In this document: positions 27,827-36,479 of the stretch, piece by piece
Layout of the letters: every line of letters begins with the position of its first letter
Position numbering within the stretch: the stretch's first letter is position 1
Assembly (NCBI GenBank): GCA_000954095.1
Contig: JYNY01000032.1
Span: forward strand, 1-39,180
DNA from: Candidatus Omnitrophus magneticus
GTDB lineage: Bacteria; Omnitrophota; Gorgyraeia; Tantalellales; Tantalellaceae
Length of the DNA: 39,180 nt
Direction of reading: 5' to 3'
Position numbers and translations under genes: made by a program
The notes under the pieces: model-generated
The model's input: only the letters and a program-made list of their open reading frames with translations
Databases searched by the model: none
Told to the model about the DNA's origin: nothing

Positions 27827-28561
27827 ATGCCGGAAACAACACTAAATGTAAAACTACTGTCAAAAACAAATAACGCGCTGTCGGTAATATATTCTGCCAC
27901 AAGACAATGTTATTCTGCGAGCTTCTCCGGAGATATTTTCGACAAAACTTTGCCGGAAAAAAGCAAAAAAGATATAAGCGATTTTATATCCGGTGTAGTA
28001 AGACGCGGCCATGAAAGCCCTTTAGAACACGTGAGTTTCACCTTCGCGATAGAAGGCGTATCGCGCGCGTTAACTCATCAACTCGTCCGCCACAGAATAG
28101 CCTCTTATTCTCAGCAAAGCCAAAGGTATGTTAAAGCCGACAATTTCGCCTATATAATCCCGCCTTCTTTTCAAAAAAACGAAACAATAAAATCGAAATT
28201 TATCAATACCATGAATTCCCTGCAAAATACTTATAATGAATTATTAAAACTCCTTGAAAAAGAAGGCATTAAAGGCGAAAACGCGAACCAAGACGCTAGA
28301 TTTATTCTACCTCAAGCCATAGAAACAAAAATAGTTGTCACAATGAACGCCCGCGAATTAAAACATTTTTTCTGCGAAAGGTGTTGCGCGCGTTCTCAAT
28401 GGGAAATACGCGCTTTAGCTTATGAAATGCTTAAAATATGCAAAAAAGAATTGCCTGAAATTTTTGATTCTCTCGGAGCAAAATGCGAACTATTAAAGTT
28501 CTGCCCTGAAGGCGAAAAATCCACATGCGGAAAATATCCCGTGCGGACTAAAACAATTTAA
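27827..28561 (+). CDS. thyX: Flavin-dependent thymidylate synthase
   Basis: ThyX makes dTMP from dUMP using FAD, NADPH and methylene-tetrahydrofolate, and regenerates tetrahydrofolate rather than dihydrofolate. The ThyX signature RHRxxxxxxxS is present (R88, H89, R90, S98). A second conserved region reads NANQDARFILPQA-like in ENANQDARFILPQAIETK. The length, 244 residues, is within the family range. The ATG is preceded by AAAGGGG. It is the only convincing plus-strand gene in the window. Confidence 0.96.
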   Translation: MPETTLNVKLLSKTNNALSVIYSATRQCYSASFSGDIFDKTLPEKSKKDISDFISGVVRRGHESPLEHVSFTFAIEGVSRALTHQLVRHRIASYSQQSQRYVKADNFAYIIPPSFQKNETIKSKFINTMNSLQNTYNELLKLLEKEGIKGENANQDARFILPQAIETKIVVTMNARELKHFFCERCCARSQWEIRALAYEMLKICKKELPEIFDSLGAKCELLKFCPEGEKSTCGKYPVRTKTI

Positions 28562-28820
28562 CAATAAAATTCAACCCCTCTATTGTTAATAAACATAAAC
28601 AATCTCACCATTGGGAGCCTAACCCATTTTCCGCTATTCGAGACATAAGTTGGCTATTTTACTGTTTTTTTAGACAAAAGGCCGGCCCCACAACCAAATC
28701 TATATAAAAATATCATAAAACCCTTATGGATGCGAGCTTTTGAGGGAATAATAGAAGGGGTTTTCTAAACCCAAAAACTACAAAGTTGAAATGAATAAAA
28801 AAGAGGCAAAAAAGGAACAT
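28562..28820. other. Gene-free gap between convergent thyX and eamA
   Basis: No coding frame is convincing here. The segment 28642-28676 shares an end-to-end pattern with 34662-34699: GACAT at one end and TTTTTAGACA at the other, with TTGG inside. Around 28753-28773 there is a short AAACCC/GGGTT inverted pair that might help termination, but no clean terminator was found. Confidence 0.5.
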
Positions 28821-29258
28821 TCACTTTAATAGCCATATCCCGCATGTTATTAGTACTACGCCGGCTACTTTAATTAAAGTAAACTGTTCATGAAGAATCG
28901 CTATTCCTAAAATAAAACTTACTAAAGGATATGCCGCACCAATAGGGACAACTTTAGAAATATCTCCAGCTTTTAACGCGTGATAAAAAGCGATAGTAGC
29001 GACAACGCTAGCTAAAAATCCTGACAAAATTAATAACGCGATAGCCTTAGTATCTGCCGCTTTAATATCTTCGGGCCTAATTATAAAAATCAATAATAAA
29101 AAAGCCCCTATAAAAACGCCAACACATCTATAAAATAACGCCGTAAAAGGGCTTATTTTTGCCATCCCTATTTTTTCTAAAACCGGAACAATACCCCAAA
29201 TTAAAGCGGCTAAAACAGCCAATAAAAAAGCGTCAAGTTTATTGATATTCACGACCAT
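28821..29258 (-). CDS. Single-repeat EamA-family membrane transporter
   Basis: The 145-residue protein has about five membrane helices and corresponds to one EamA repeat; typical EamA/DMT exporters carry two. Landmarks are ALIWGIVPVLEKIG near the start, FYHALKAGDISKVVPIGAAYPL and LGIAILHEQFTLIKVAGVVLITCGI at the end. Single-repeat members are known and may form dimers. The substrate is unknown. AAAGGA precedes the ATG at a good distance. A hairpin upstream separates it from lemA. Confidence 0.85.
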   Translation of the reverse strand: MVVNINKLDAFLLAVLAALIWGIVPVLEKIGMAKISPFTALFYRCVGVFIGAFLLLIFIIRPEDIKAADTKAIALLILSGFLASVVATIAFYHALKAGDISKVVPIGAAYPLVSFILGIAILHEQFTLIKVAGVVLITCGIWLLK

Positions 29259-29308
29259 ACAAAATCCTTTTATTATTACAGTTTAGGTGAGTCCTATAGC
29301 AGAAATAA

Positions 29309-29338
29309 TTAGCCCGAAAACTTTAGTTTGCGGGCTAA
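29309..29338 (-). terminator. Hairpin terminator candidate after lemA
   Basis: TTAGCCCG (29309-29316) pairs with CGGGCTAA (29331-29338), with further inner pairing of AAACT with AGTTT. On the minus strand it follows the lemA stop by 17 bases. The U-run after it is short, so efficiency is uncertain. Confidence 0.65.
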
Positions 29339-29355
29339 CGCGGTTTTTAGATTTT

Positions 29356-29922
29356 CTAAAACGAAACAACCGGAACATTTTTCGCGTCTTTACTCGCTGA
29401 AAAATATTCATGCGGCGCATTTAAACCTCTGATAGAACAAAAAAGCCCGCCAAACACAGTTCTTTTATAACTATTAAAACTTTCCACCATTCTGTTATAT
29501 CTCATCCGTTCTACGGCTATTCTATTTTCAGTGCCTTCTAATTGAGCCTGCAAATTTATAAAATTCTGATTTGCTTTTAAATCAGGATAATTTTCAGAAA
29601 CAACTAATAACCTTGAAATAATACCTGACATTTCATTTGCTGTAGCAATTTTTTCTTTTTCAGTTGACGCTTTTCCCCATTGGCTTCTAAGTTCTGTTAT
29701 TTTTGTAAAAAGATCTTTTTCATGCACCGCGTAACCTTTAACAGTATTAACAAGATTTGGAATCAAATCATTTCTTCGTTGCAATTGATTTTCAACCTGA
29801 GCCCAGCTTGAACGAACTGCCTCATCAAGTTTGACAACATAATTTAAACCATTAATAAACCATAGCCCGATTATTAAAAAAATTATTATAACGACACTTA
29901 ACAGAGTCCATAAATTTTTCAT
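29356..29922 (-). CDS. lemA: LemA family protein
   Basis: LemA proteins have an N-terminal membrane helix and a helical outer domain; their molecular role is not established. The 188-residue protein has the anchor (about 5-28) and the diagnostic segments VRSSWAQVENQLQRRNDLIPNLVNTVKGYA, YPDLKANQNFINLQAQLEGTENRIAVERMRYN and the closing NSY...FP-like region. AGGAGG precedes the ATG. Next to it is a TPM-domain protein, a pairing seen in many bacteria. Confidence 0.94.
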   Translation of the reverse strand: MKNLWTLLSVVIIIFLIIGLWFINGLNYVVKLDEAVRSSWAQVENQLQRRNDLIPNLVNTVKGYAVHEKDLFTKITELRSQWGKASTEKEKIATANEMSGIISRLLVVSENYPDLKANQNFINLQAQLEGTENRIAVERMRYNRMVESFNSYKRTVFGGLFCSIRGLNAPHEYFSASKDAKNVPVVSF

Positions 29923-29957
29923 AAAAAATACCTCCTAAAAAACTTTTACAAATTATT

Positions 29958-30758
29958 TTACCACGAACCTGACGAGCCGCCACCGCCAGAAGCCCCTCCG
30001 CCAAAACCGCCAAACCCTCCGCCAAAAGAACCGGATCCGCCACCAAAATGGCCATAACCGCCGTTTCCCCAATGACTTCTTCTCGTATTTGTTTCTCCCA
30101 TATAAAATAACGGCCCGAAACGAACACCAAAAACAAAAATAAATACAAAAAAAAGAACAATCGCGCGGACAATATTGATAGCTAACGGAACTTCTTCAAT
30201 AGTTTTCACGCCGTCCATTTTGATATCAAGCTCAACTCCATACGCCTCTTTAATAATTTTAGAAAGCATTACAACACCCGACAAAATACCGCCGTCAAAA
30301 TCCCCTTTTTTAAAATGAGGAATCATTAACTCATCTATAATTATTTTACTGTACGCATCCGTAACTATTCCCTCCATACCGTATCCCACTTCTATGCGGC
30401 ATTTACGGTCATTAATTGCCATTAAAACTAATATTCCGTTATCTTCCCCCTTTTTACCTATCCCCCAACTTTTATATAATTCCACGGCATACTCATTTAT
30501 TTCAACGCCAGCGGTATCTTTTACAGTAACAACAGCAATTTCAACTGACGTTTTTTCTTTTATTAAATTCAATATTTTTGATATTGACGCTGACGCGTTT
30601 TCAGAGATAACTTCCGCGTAATCATTTACAGAACCGGAAGGCGCCTGGAATTTATAAGAATAAGAAAACAAAGAAGGAATAAACATTCCAAAAATAATTA
30701 AACTAATAATTAAAAATATTTTTTTGAATTTCATTATTGGATTAAATCGCGGGTTCAT
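29958..30758 (-). CDS. TPM-domain (YgcG-like) membrane protein with Gly-rich tail
   Basis: The protein has an N-terminal signal peptide (about 10-32), an extracytoplasmic TPM domain (about 40-185, with VNDYAEVIS, VEIAVVTV, GVEINEYAVELYKSWGIG and GYGMEGIVTD), a membrane helix (about 195-215) and a tail of about 30 residues made mostly of Gly, Ser and Phe. This layout is typical of YgcG family proteins encoded next to LemA. It overlaps the upstream gene by four bases (ATGA); an alternative start is the ATG at 30734. Confidence 0.9.
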   Translation of the reverse strand: MNPRFNPIMKFKKIFLIISLIIFGMFIPSLFSYSYKFQAPSGSVNDYAEVISENASASISKILNLIKEKTSVEIAVVTVKDTAGVEINEYAVELYKSWGIGKKGEDNGILVLMAINDRKCRIEVGYGMEGIVTDAYSKIIIDELMIPHFKKGDFDGGILSGVVMLSKIIKEAYGVELDIKMDGVKTIEEVPLAINIVRAIVLFFVFIFVFGVRFGPLFYMGETNTRRSHWGNGGYGHFGGGSGSFGGGFGGFGGGASGGGGSSGSW

Positions 30759-31492
30759 ATTTCATCAACTATTTTTGACAATATTTCGAGACGGGTTAAA
30801 AAACATTCTATAAAAACTTCAGGGGTTTTTGAAAAGCTATTTGTTTTAATACCGTTAAACGCTTCTATAAAACATGACACATCCATATTAAATTCTATTC
30901 CGATTTCGTTTAAAACACCTATTTTATCAAGACGAGGTAAAACTCCTTTTTTTATCCTCAATAAATTCTGAAAAATCGGCAATAAAGCTTTAATTGAAAG
31001 AGCTATCAACTGCTTTAACGCTTTATAATTCATAGCCGCTTCAAGATAAGCCTGACGGAGCATAATAAGTTTACCTTTAATTTGGTATTCGCACTCTCTC
31101 CTTAAATTTTCAAAATTAATATTTATATCCGCCAGTAAATCTTGACCAAACAATAAGATATACGAGTCCTTCATCATCATGAATTCCATTGGAAAGGTAT
31201 CAAGCGACATTTCGATATAAGAATATGTAAGAAAAAGCGGAACGCTTATTTTTTTGCGCATACCGTCTTTTATAATTTTCACTCCGCTTTTGAGTTCACG
31301 AATTGAAGAATCTTTAACTACAATAGCAATATTTATATCTGAATACTTCGGATTATATTCCCTAGTAGCGGCACTTCCATAAAGAAAAATAGAAATTATA
31401 TTATCTCCGTAAATATGAGTGAGTTTTTCCAAATATGGAATTAATACATTATGAATATCTTTTGGAAGGTTATCTATATTCTTAAAGACCAT
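30755..31492 (-). CDS. Nucleotidyltransferase-fold protein
   Basis: Residues 35-58 carry the nucleotidyltransferase signature, FLYGSAATREYNPKYSDINI. The usual second metal-binding Asp is Asn54 (SDIN), so classical two-metal catalysis may not apply, or this subfamily uses another residue. The C-terminal half is helical and might be substrate-binding. The function is unknown. It is translationally coupled to the TPM gene, but a functional link is unproven. Confidence 0.7.
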   Translation of the reverse strand: MVFKNIDNLPKDIHNVLIPYLEKLTHIYGDNIISIFLYGSAATREYNPKYSDINIAIVVKDSSIRELKSGVKIIKDGMRKKISVPLFLTYSYIEMSLDTFPMEFMMMKDSYILLFGQDLLADININFENLRRECEYQIKGKLIMLRQAYLEAAMNYKALKQLIALSIKALLPIFQNLLRIKKGVLPRLDKIGVLNEIGIEFNMDVSCFIEAFNGIKTNSFSKTPEVFIECFLTRLEILSKIVDEI

Positions 31493-31510
31493 GCGCCCTC
31501 TTTTTCCGGA

Positions 31511-32011
31511 TTATTCTCTTGTTTGTTTTTTCTTCTTTGCCATTTCGCTGTAAGACGGTTCTAGTTTATCTAAATCAAACTGATTATTCCACCTAAAAAG
31601 TAAAAAATAAAATTTTCCTGATTTTGAAAGCTGATCAACAATCAAATGGATGCTCATTCCCGCGGCTAAAGGAACAAGCCACACAATAAAAAAGGCGCCT
31701 ATCCATAATAACAATATAAATTCCCAAGAATGAAAAAAAATGTAACATTTCCCAGAATCTAAATACCGGCAATAACAAAAATGGCCAAGCCTGAAATTTC
31801 TCCCATAATAAAGAAAATAATCAATAAAATGGTCTATATCTATAAATATTCCTCCCAAAATACACAAAAACACCCAACTTATTTTATGAGTCACCACATA
31901 AAAAAATATAGAAAATAAAGATGCCAGTATCACATGCGACAGTAAATCAATAAATAACGCTCTACGAGTAATATACTCACTCTCCGATTTAATAGATTTT
32001 TCATGATTCAT
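31511..32011 (-). CDS. Membrane protein related to YdjM-type metal-dependent hydrolases
   Basis: The 166-residue protein has about four membrane helices. Clustered acidic and His residues could bind metal: D58, D60, H61 and D64 in FIDIDHFIDYF, H94 and E97 in FHSWEF, and H122 and D126 in IHLIVDQL. This arrangement matches the membrane-bound metal-dependent hydrolase family represented by YdjM. The activity of that family is poorly known. Cys80, Cys81 and Cys89 lie in a loop. Confidence 0.65.
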   Translation of the reverse strand: MNHEKSIKSESEYITRRALFIDLLSHVILASLFSIFFYVVTHKISWVFLCILGGIFIDIDHFIDYFLYYGRNFRLGHFCYCRYLDSGKCYIFFHSWEFILLLWIGAFFIVWLVPLAAGMSIHLIVDQLSKSGKFYFLLFRWNNQFDLDKLEPSYSEMAKKKKQTRE

Positions 32012-32092
32012 AATAATCCACCTTTATCTTTATGCCAATCGTAGGATATATTTAAAACACAAAATTCACAATTAGCATGAATATTGCTATGA

Positions 32093-32497
32093 TTAATCTT
32101 TCAGGGCTTTTTCTGAATCTCCCAAAGACTTTAAAAAAATATTTTTTATACAATCAATAAGATCTTGAATTTTGAATGGTTTTGTTATATAGCTTGTTAC
32201 GCCAATACCCATAGCGGTCATTTTTTCTATATCATCATCAAGCCCTGTTAAAAAAATTTTTGGAATCTTTTTATAAATACCTTTCGCGTTAAAATCTTCC
32301 ACTATATTAAATCCTGAACGGCCGGGCATAAAAATATCAATCAAAAGAAGTTCAGGCTTAAAAGTTTCTATATATTGTTCCGCCTTAAAAGGATCACTCA
32401 AAATTTCAGATTCATAACCCGCGTTATTAAGGCTTATTTTCAACATTTTCAAAAGAGATTCATTATCATCTATCACAAGTATTCTTTTTTTTGTCAT
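32093..32497 (-). CDS. Single-domain response regulator
   Basis: This 134-residue protein is one receiver domain with no output domain. The phosphorylation pocket is complete: D10 and D11, phosphoacceptor D54 in LLIDIFMPGRSG, T84 and K106. It follows the hybrid kinase gene by 21 bases, so it is probably a phosphorelay partner of that kinase. Its output target is unknown. Confidence 0.93.
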   Translation of the reverse strand: MTKKRILVIDDNESLLKMLKISLNNAGYESEILSDPFKAEQYIETFKPELLLIDIFMPGRSGFNIVEDFNAKGIYKKIPKIFLTGLDDDIEKMTAMGIGVTSYITKPFKIQDLIDCIKNIFLKSLGDSEKALKD

Positions 32498-32518
32498 CTA
32501 AATACTCCTATAAATATT

Positions 32519-34510
32519 TTAATCTTTCTTATCCTGTGCGTTAATATCCGTAACAACTTTTTTTATCGCGCGCGTAAGTTCCCTTGCCGTAACAGGTTTC
32601 ATTAAATAATCATTGATCCCGAATTTTTTATAATTGTCAGATGAAACAACATCACTGTAACCGGTAAGAAGTATTATAGGGATGTCTGACCTTATTGATG
32701 TTATCTCTTTAGCCACTTTTACCCCTGTCATTTGAGGCATACTTTGATCTGTTATTATAACATCAAATTCTCCGGGAGAGTTTCTAAAAGCTTCTAGAGC
32801 ATCTTCCCCTTTTGTATGGGTATAAACACTATATCCCAAATTCTCGAGCATTTGCTTCATCATATGCGCGATTTTTTCTTCATCATCAACTATCATAATG
32901 CGCTCGTTACCTCGTATAGGATTTTCATTTGTATCGGTAGTATCCTTAATTTTATCAAATATTCTAGGCAAGTAAACATGAAAAGTCGTTCCCTTACCCG
33001 GTTCACTGTAAACAGTAATTTCTCCACCAAGGCTGAGTACTATACCTTGCACTACGGAAAGCCCAAGACCGGTTCCCTCCCCCACACCTTTTGTTGTAAA
33101 AAACGGCTCAAATACTCGTTTTAAAGTTGCCGGTTCGATACCGATACCTGTATCGCTTACAGTAAGCCGTATATAATGTCCTTGCGCAAGCCTAGAATGA
33201 ACACGGCTAAAGGCCTCATCAATTTCCACAGATTCAAGATTGATAGACAATATCCCGCCTTTTTCTTTCATAGCATAAAAAGCATTTGTACAAAGATTGA
33301 TAAGTACTTGGCGTATCTCGTTCGCGTCAGCTGAAATAATTCCGGCTGATGGGTCCAAACTCTGTTTAATTTCTATATTCGGGGGCATTCCTGAAAAAAT
33401 AAGTTTCAAAGCGTCTCTAACAATTGAATAGATATCTATTGGCGATACTTCATGTTTGGTTCTTCTACTGAATATTAAAATTTGCTTTACTATATCTTTC
33501 GCGTGTTCAGCGGCTTCTGTTATTTGTTTCAAATAACCAGCCGCTGTTTGATTATTTTTAACTTCTTTGCTTAAAAAATCAATATACCCGAACATAATTG
33601 AAAGAATATTATTAAAATCATGCGCGATACCTCCGGCCAAAGTGCCTATACTTTCCATTTTTTGGGACTGCAATAATTGTTCTTCCAATTTTTTACGCGA
33701 TTCTTCTGATTTTTTGTGAGCTGTCACATCTTTAAAACTTTCAACAACTCCCGAGATGTCTCCATTTATATCACGATACGGAACAACCGAAACTACGCAG
33801 AATATTTTAGTGCCGTCATCAAAACTACGTTCTATTTCATATTCAATATAAGGCTGGCCATTAAAAATATCTTTTAAACGACAACTTGTTTCGCCACAAT
33901 CAGTATGTTTTAAAATATCGCAGTATTTCTGGCCTATACACCTAGTCCGTGAAACCCTGAATAAATGAAGAAATGTGTCGTTTACTTTAGATATCTTAAA
34001 ATCTTTATCAATTATACACATTCCGTAAGAAGCGTGGTTGAAAACTTGATGAAGCTCAGTATACGCCCGTTTAAAGGCTTCTTCAGCCATTTTACGGTCC
34101 AAAATTTCACGTTCGAGGCTTTTATTCGATTCAATTAATTGCTTACTTCGTTCTGATACTAATTCTTCAAATTTTTCATTATTCTCTTGAAGGATGTTTT
34201 GATTTTTTTTTCTTTGCTGTATTTCAAATTCCAGCGCTTGGTTTGTTTTAAAAAGTACTTTTTCTCTTTTATTTAAATGTATAAAAAAAAATACACCTGA
34301 AATAAAGCATATCATAAAATTCAAACCCAAAAGATATATATCAAAAAACTGAAAGTTCTCAATAGTATCTATATACTGTTTATTTTCATATTTAAAATGC
34401 GTATAAAATGCAACAATAGAAACTGCAAAAAACGCGAATATAGCAATAGCCGCCGGAATGAAAATCTTTTTTGCTCCGTAATCTTTTTCTAAAAAATTTT
34501 CTTTATCCAT
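32519..34510 (-). CDS. Hybrid sensor histidine kinase (two membrane helices, PAS, kinase, receiver)
   Basis: The 663-residue protein has two membrane helices (about 14-36 and 58-79) with a short outer loop, a coiled coil (about 85-150), a PAS domain (about 150-265), a HisKA domain with H297 in GGIAHDFNNIL, an HATPase domain (NLCTNA, SDTGIGI, GTGLGLSVV) and a C-terminal receiver with D588 (TDQSMPQMTG). The PAS domain has a cysteine group, C191, C197, C205 and C210, which might sense redox state or bind a cofactor. I chose ATG 34510, preceded by GGAG; an ATG at 34522 overlaps that site. Confidence 0.93.
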   Translation of the reverse strand: MDKENFLEKDYGAKKIFIPAAIAIFAFFAVSIVAFYTHFKYENKQYIDTIENFQFFDIYLLGLNFMICFISGVFFFIHLNKREKVLFKTNQALEFEIQQRKKNQNILQENNEKFEELVSERSKQLIESNKSLEREILDRKMAEEAFKRAYTELHQVFNHASYGMCIIDKDFKISKVNDTFLHLFRVSRTRCIGQKYCDILKHTDCGETSCRLKDIFNGQPYIEYEIERSFDDGTKIFCVVSVVPYRDINGDISGVVESFKDVTAHKKSEESRKKLEEQLLQSQKMESIGTLAGGIAHDFNNILSIMFGYIDFLSKEVKNNQTAAGYLKQITEAAEHAKDIVKQILIFSRRTKHEVSPIDIYSIVRDALKLIFSGMPPNIEIKQSLDPSAGIISADANEIRQVLINLCTNAFYAMKEKGGILSINLESVEIDEAFSRVHSRLAQGHYIRLTVSDTGIGIEPATLKRVFEPFFTTKGVGEGTGLGLSVVQGIVLSLGGEITVYSEPGKGTTFHVYLPRIFDKIKDTTDTNENPIRGNERIMIVDDEEKIAHMMKQMLENLGYSVYTHTKGEDALEAFRNSPGEFDVIITDQSMPQMTGVKVAKEITSIRSDIPIILLTGYSDVVSSDNYKKFGINDYLMKPVTARELTRAIKKVVTDINAQDKKD

Positions 34511-34600
34511 AATATTCTCCATTTACCACGTGCTTAGATCGAATCAAATCTCACGGCGCTAATATGGCTAAATTTTGAGATTAAAGTTAACCTAAAATAG

Positions 34601-34629
34601 ACTATACCTGTATTTTTAAAAGATTGCAA
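34601..34629 (-). promoter_or_regulatory. Predicted promoter of the histidine kinase-response regulator operon
   Basis: On the minus strand TTGCAA (34624-34629) and TATAGT (34601-34606) are separated by 17 bases. The leader to the kinase start would be about 85 bases. It contains a 7-bp inverted pair, AATCTCA/TGAGATT, of unknown use. Confidence 0.55.
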
Positions 34630-34661
34630 TTTTATAGAGTAAAAAACTTACATAAGAAAAG

Positions 34662-34699
34662 GACATCTATTGGATAGGGGTATTTCTGATTTTTAGACA
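34662..34699. repeat. Repeat-like segment resembling 28642-28676
   Basis: Read on the minus strand, both this segment and 28642-28676 begin with TGTCTAAAAA, contain CAG then CCAA, and end with ATGTC, at nearly the same length (38 and 35 bases). The shape is like a transposon end. No transposase lies near either copy. The segment sits in the gap between glnS and the kinase promoter. Confidence 0.4.
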
Positions 34700-34721
34700 C
34701 TAGCGCTCGCCAAATCCAAAA

Positions 34722-36446
34722 TTATTCTCCGCCGGAAGATTTTTCTATTTTGCCCCAAGTATCTTTTAGCGGGACAATTCTATTAAATACAAATTTTCCA
34801 GATTTTGTAATTTTGGTATCTAAAACAAAATAACCAAGCCGTTCAAATTGATATCTACGGGAAGGTGTAACTTCTTTTATACAAGGCTCTGCCTTACATA
34901 ACGGAACTATTTCTAAAGAATTAGGGTTTAAATTACTTAAAAAATCCTTGCCTTCTGGGCAATCTTCCGGATCGCGTTTCAAAAAAAATGATTCATACAA
35001 ACGCGCTTCCATATTGACAGCGTGTTTAGCTGAAACCCAATGAATAGTTCCTTTAACTTTTCGGCCGTCAGGCGAATCTCCGCCTTTTGTCGCCGGGTCA
35101 TAAACACAATGTATTTCTTTTATTTCTCCTGTCGCGTTGTCTTTTATTACATCAACACATTTTATAAAATAAGCGTATCTAAGCCTTACTTCATTTCCGG
35201 GCGCGAGCCTAAAAAATTTTTTCGGCGGGTTTTCACGAAAATCATCTTGTTCTATATATATTTCACGCGAAAAAGGAATTTTTCTCGTACCCATAGATAA
35301 ATCTTCCGGATTATTTACCGCGTCCAATTCTTCTTCCTGATTTTCAGGATAATTTAACAAAACAACTTTAACGGGTTTTAACACAACCATAAGCCTTTGC
35401 GCTGTTTTATTAAGTTCTTCGCGTATAGCATTTTCTAAAACAATCATATCAACGGTACTATTAAATTTAGCAACGCCGATTCTTTCGCAAAAAGTCCGTA
35501 TAGAACTGGGCGTATAGCCCCTTCGTCTTAAGCCTGATATGGTAGGCATTCTGGGGTCATCCCATCCATCAACTATTTTTTCAGTTACAAGTTTCAAAAG
35601 TTTACGTTTACTTAAAACCGTATGGCTTAAATTTAAACGAGCAAATTCTATCTGACGCGGGTGATAGACTCCCAATTCTTCTACCATCCAATCCTAAAGT
35701 TCCCTATTAATTTCAAATTCAAGAGTGCAGATAGAATGAGTAATCCCTTCAATTGAATCTGAAATACAATGCGTGAAATCATAGGTGGGATAAATACACC
35801 ATTTGTCTTTAACGCGGTGATGCGCGACTTTTTTTATTCTATAAAGAACAGGGTCACGCATAACAATATTCGGCGACGCCATATTTATTTTAGCTCTTAA
35901 AACTTTAGCGCCTTCGGCGAATTCTCCACTACGCATGGCAAAAAATAATTTTAAATTTTCTTCAATAGAGCGGTTTCTATACGGGCTATCTTTTCCCGGG
36001 GATGTAAGAGTACCCCTGTATTCACGGATTTCATCAACACTTAATTCACACACGTATGCTTTACCTTTTTTAATTAAAGTCAACGCGTGTCCATAAATTT
36101 CTTCAAAATAATCAGACGCGTAATAAAGCCTGTCATCCCAAGTAAAACCTAGCCATTTCACGTCTTCCATTATGGAGTTAACATATTCTACTTCTTCTTT
36201 TTCAGGATTAGTGTCGTCAAACCTACGATTGCACAGTCCTTTATATTGCTCGGCAAGCCCAAAATTTAGACATATTGACTTTGCGTGGCCTATGTGAAGA
36301 TATCCATTCGGTTCAGGAGGAAAACGTGTATGCACACGTCCGCCGTATTTATTTTCTTTTAAACCGCTGTCTATAATTTCTGTAATAAAATTTTCTACTG
36401 GTTTTATAGTGTCCATATTTTTCTCAAATAAAACATAATTTGCCAT
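34722..36446 (-). pseudogene. glnS: Glutaminyl-tRNA synthetase, interrupted by one in-frame TAG
   Basis: GlnRS attaches glutamine to tRNA-Gln. The gene is full length (574 codons), but codon 251 (35694-35696) is TAG, giving open pieces 36446-35694 and from about 35687 to 34722 in the same frame. The codons around it read [19 protein letters not shown]; the family has LYDW, so the TAG replaces a conserved Tyr, one base change from TAT or TAC. Both halves keep key motifs: [15 protein letters not shown] (HIGH motif), [23 protein letters not shown] (KMSKS-like) and [18 protein letters not shown]. Such conservation after the stop suggests a very recent mutation, an error or readthrough. The start may be ATG 36446 or, better fitting the family, ATG 36416. 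Confidence 0.85.
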
Positions 36447-36479
36447 TTCGAAAAATTATTATCTTTTGTCTCTTGGCTT

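Noticed and set aside
29852..30172. Minus-strand open frame of 106 codons across the lemA-TPM junction
   Set aside because: It overlaps both convincing genes in another frame and reads as low-complexity sequence from the Gly-rich coding region.
34523..34721. tRNA or small RNA gene between glnS and the kinase
   Set aside because: A GATCGAATC string recalled a T-loop, but no cloverleaf arms or CCA end could be drawn around it.
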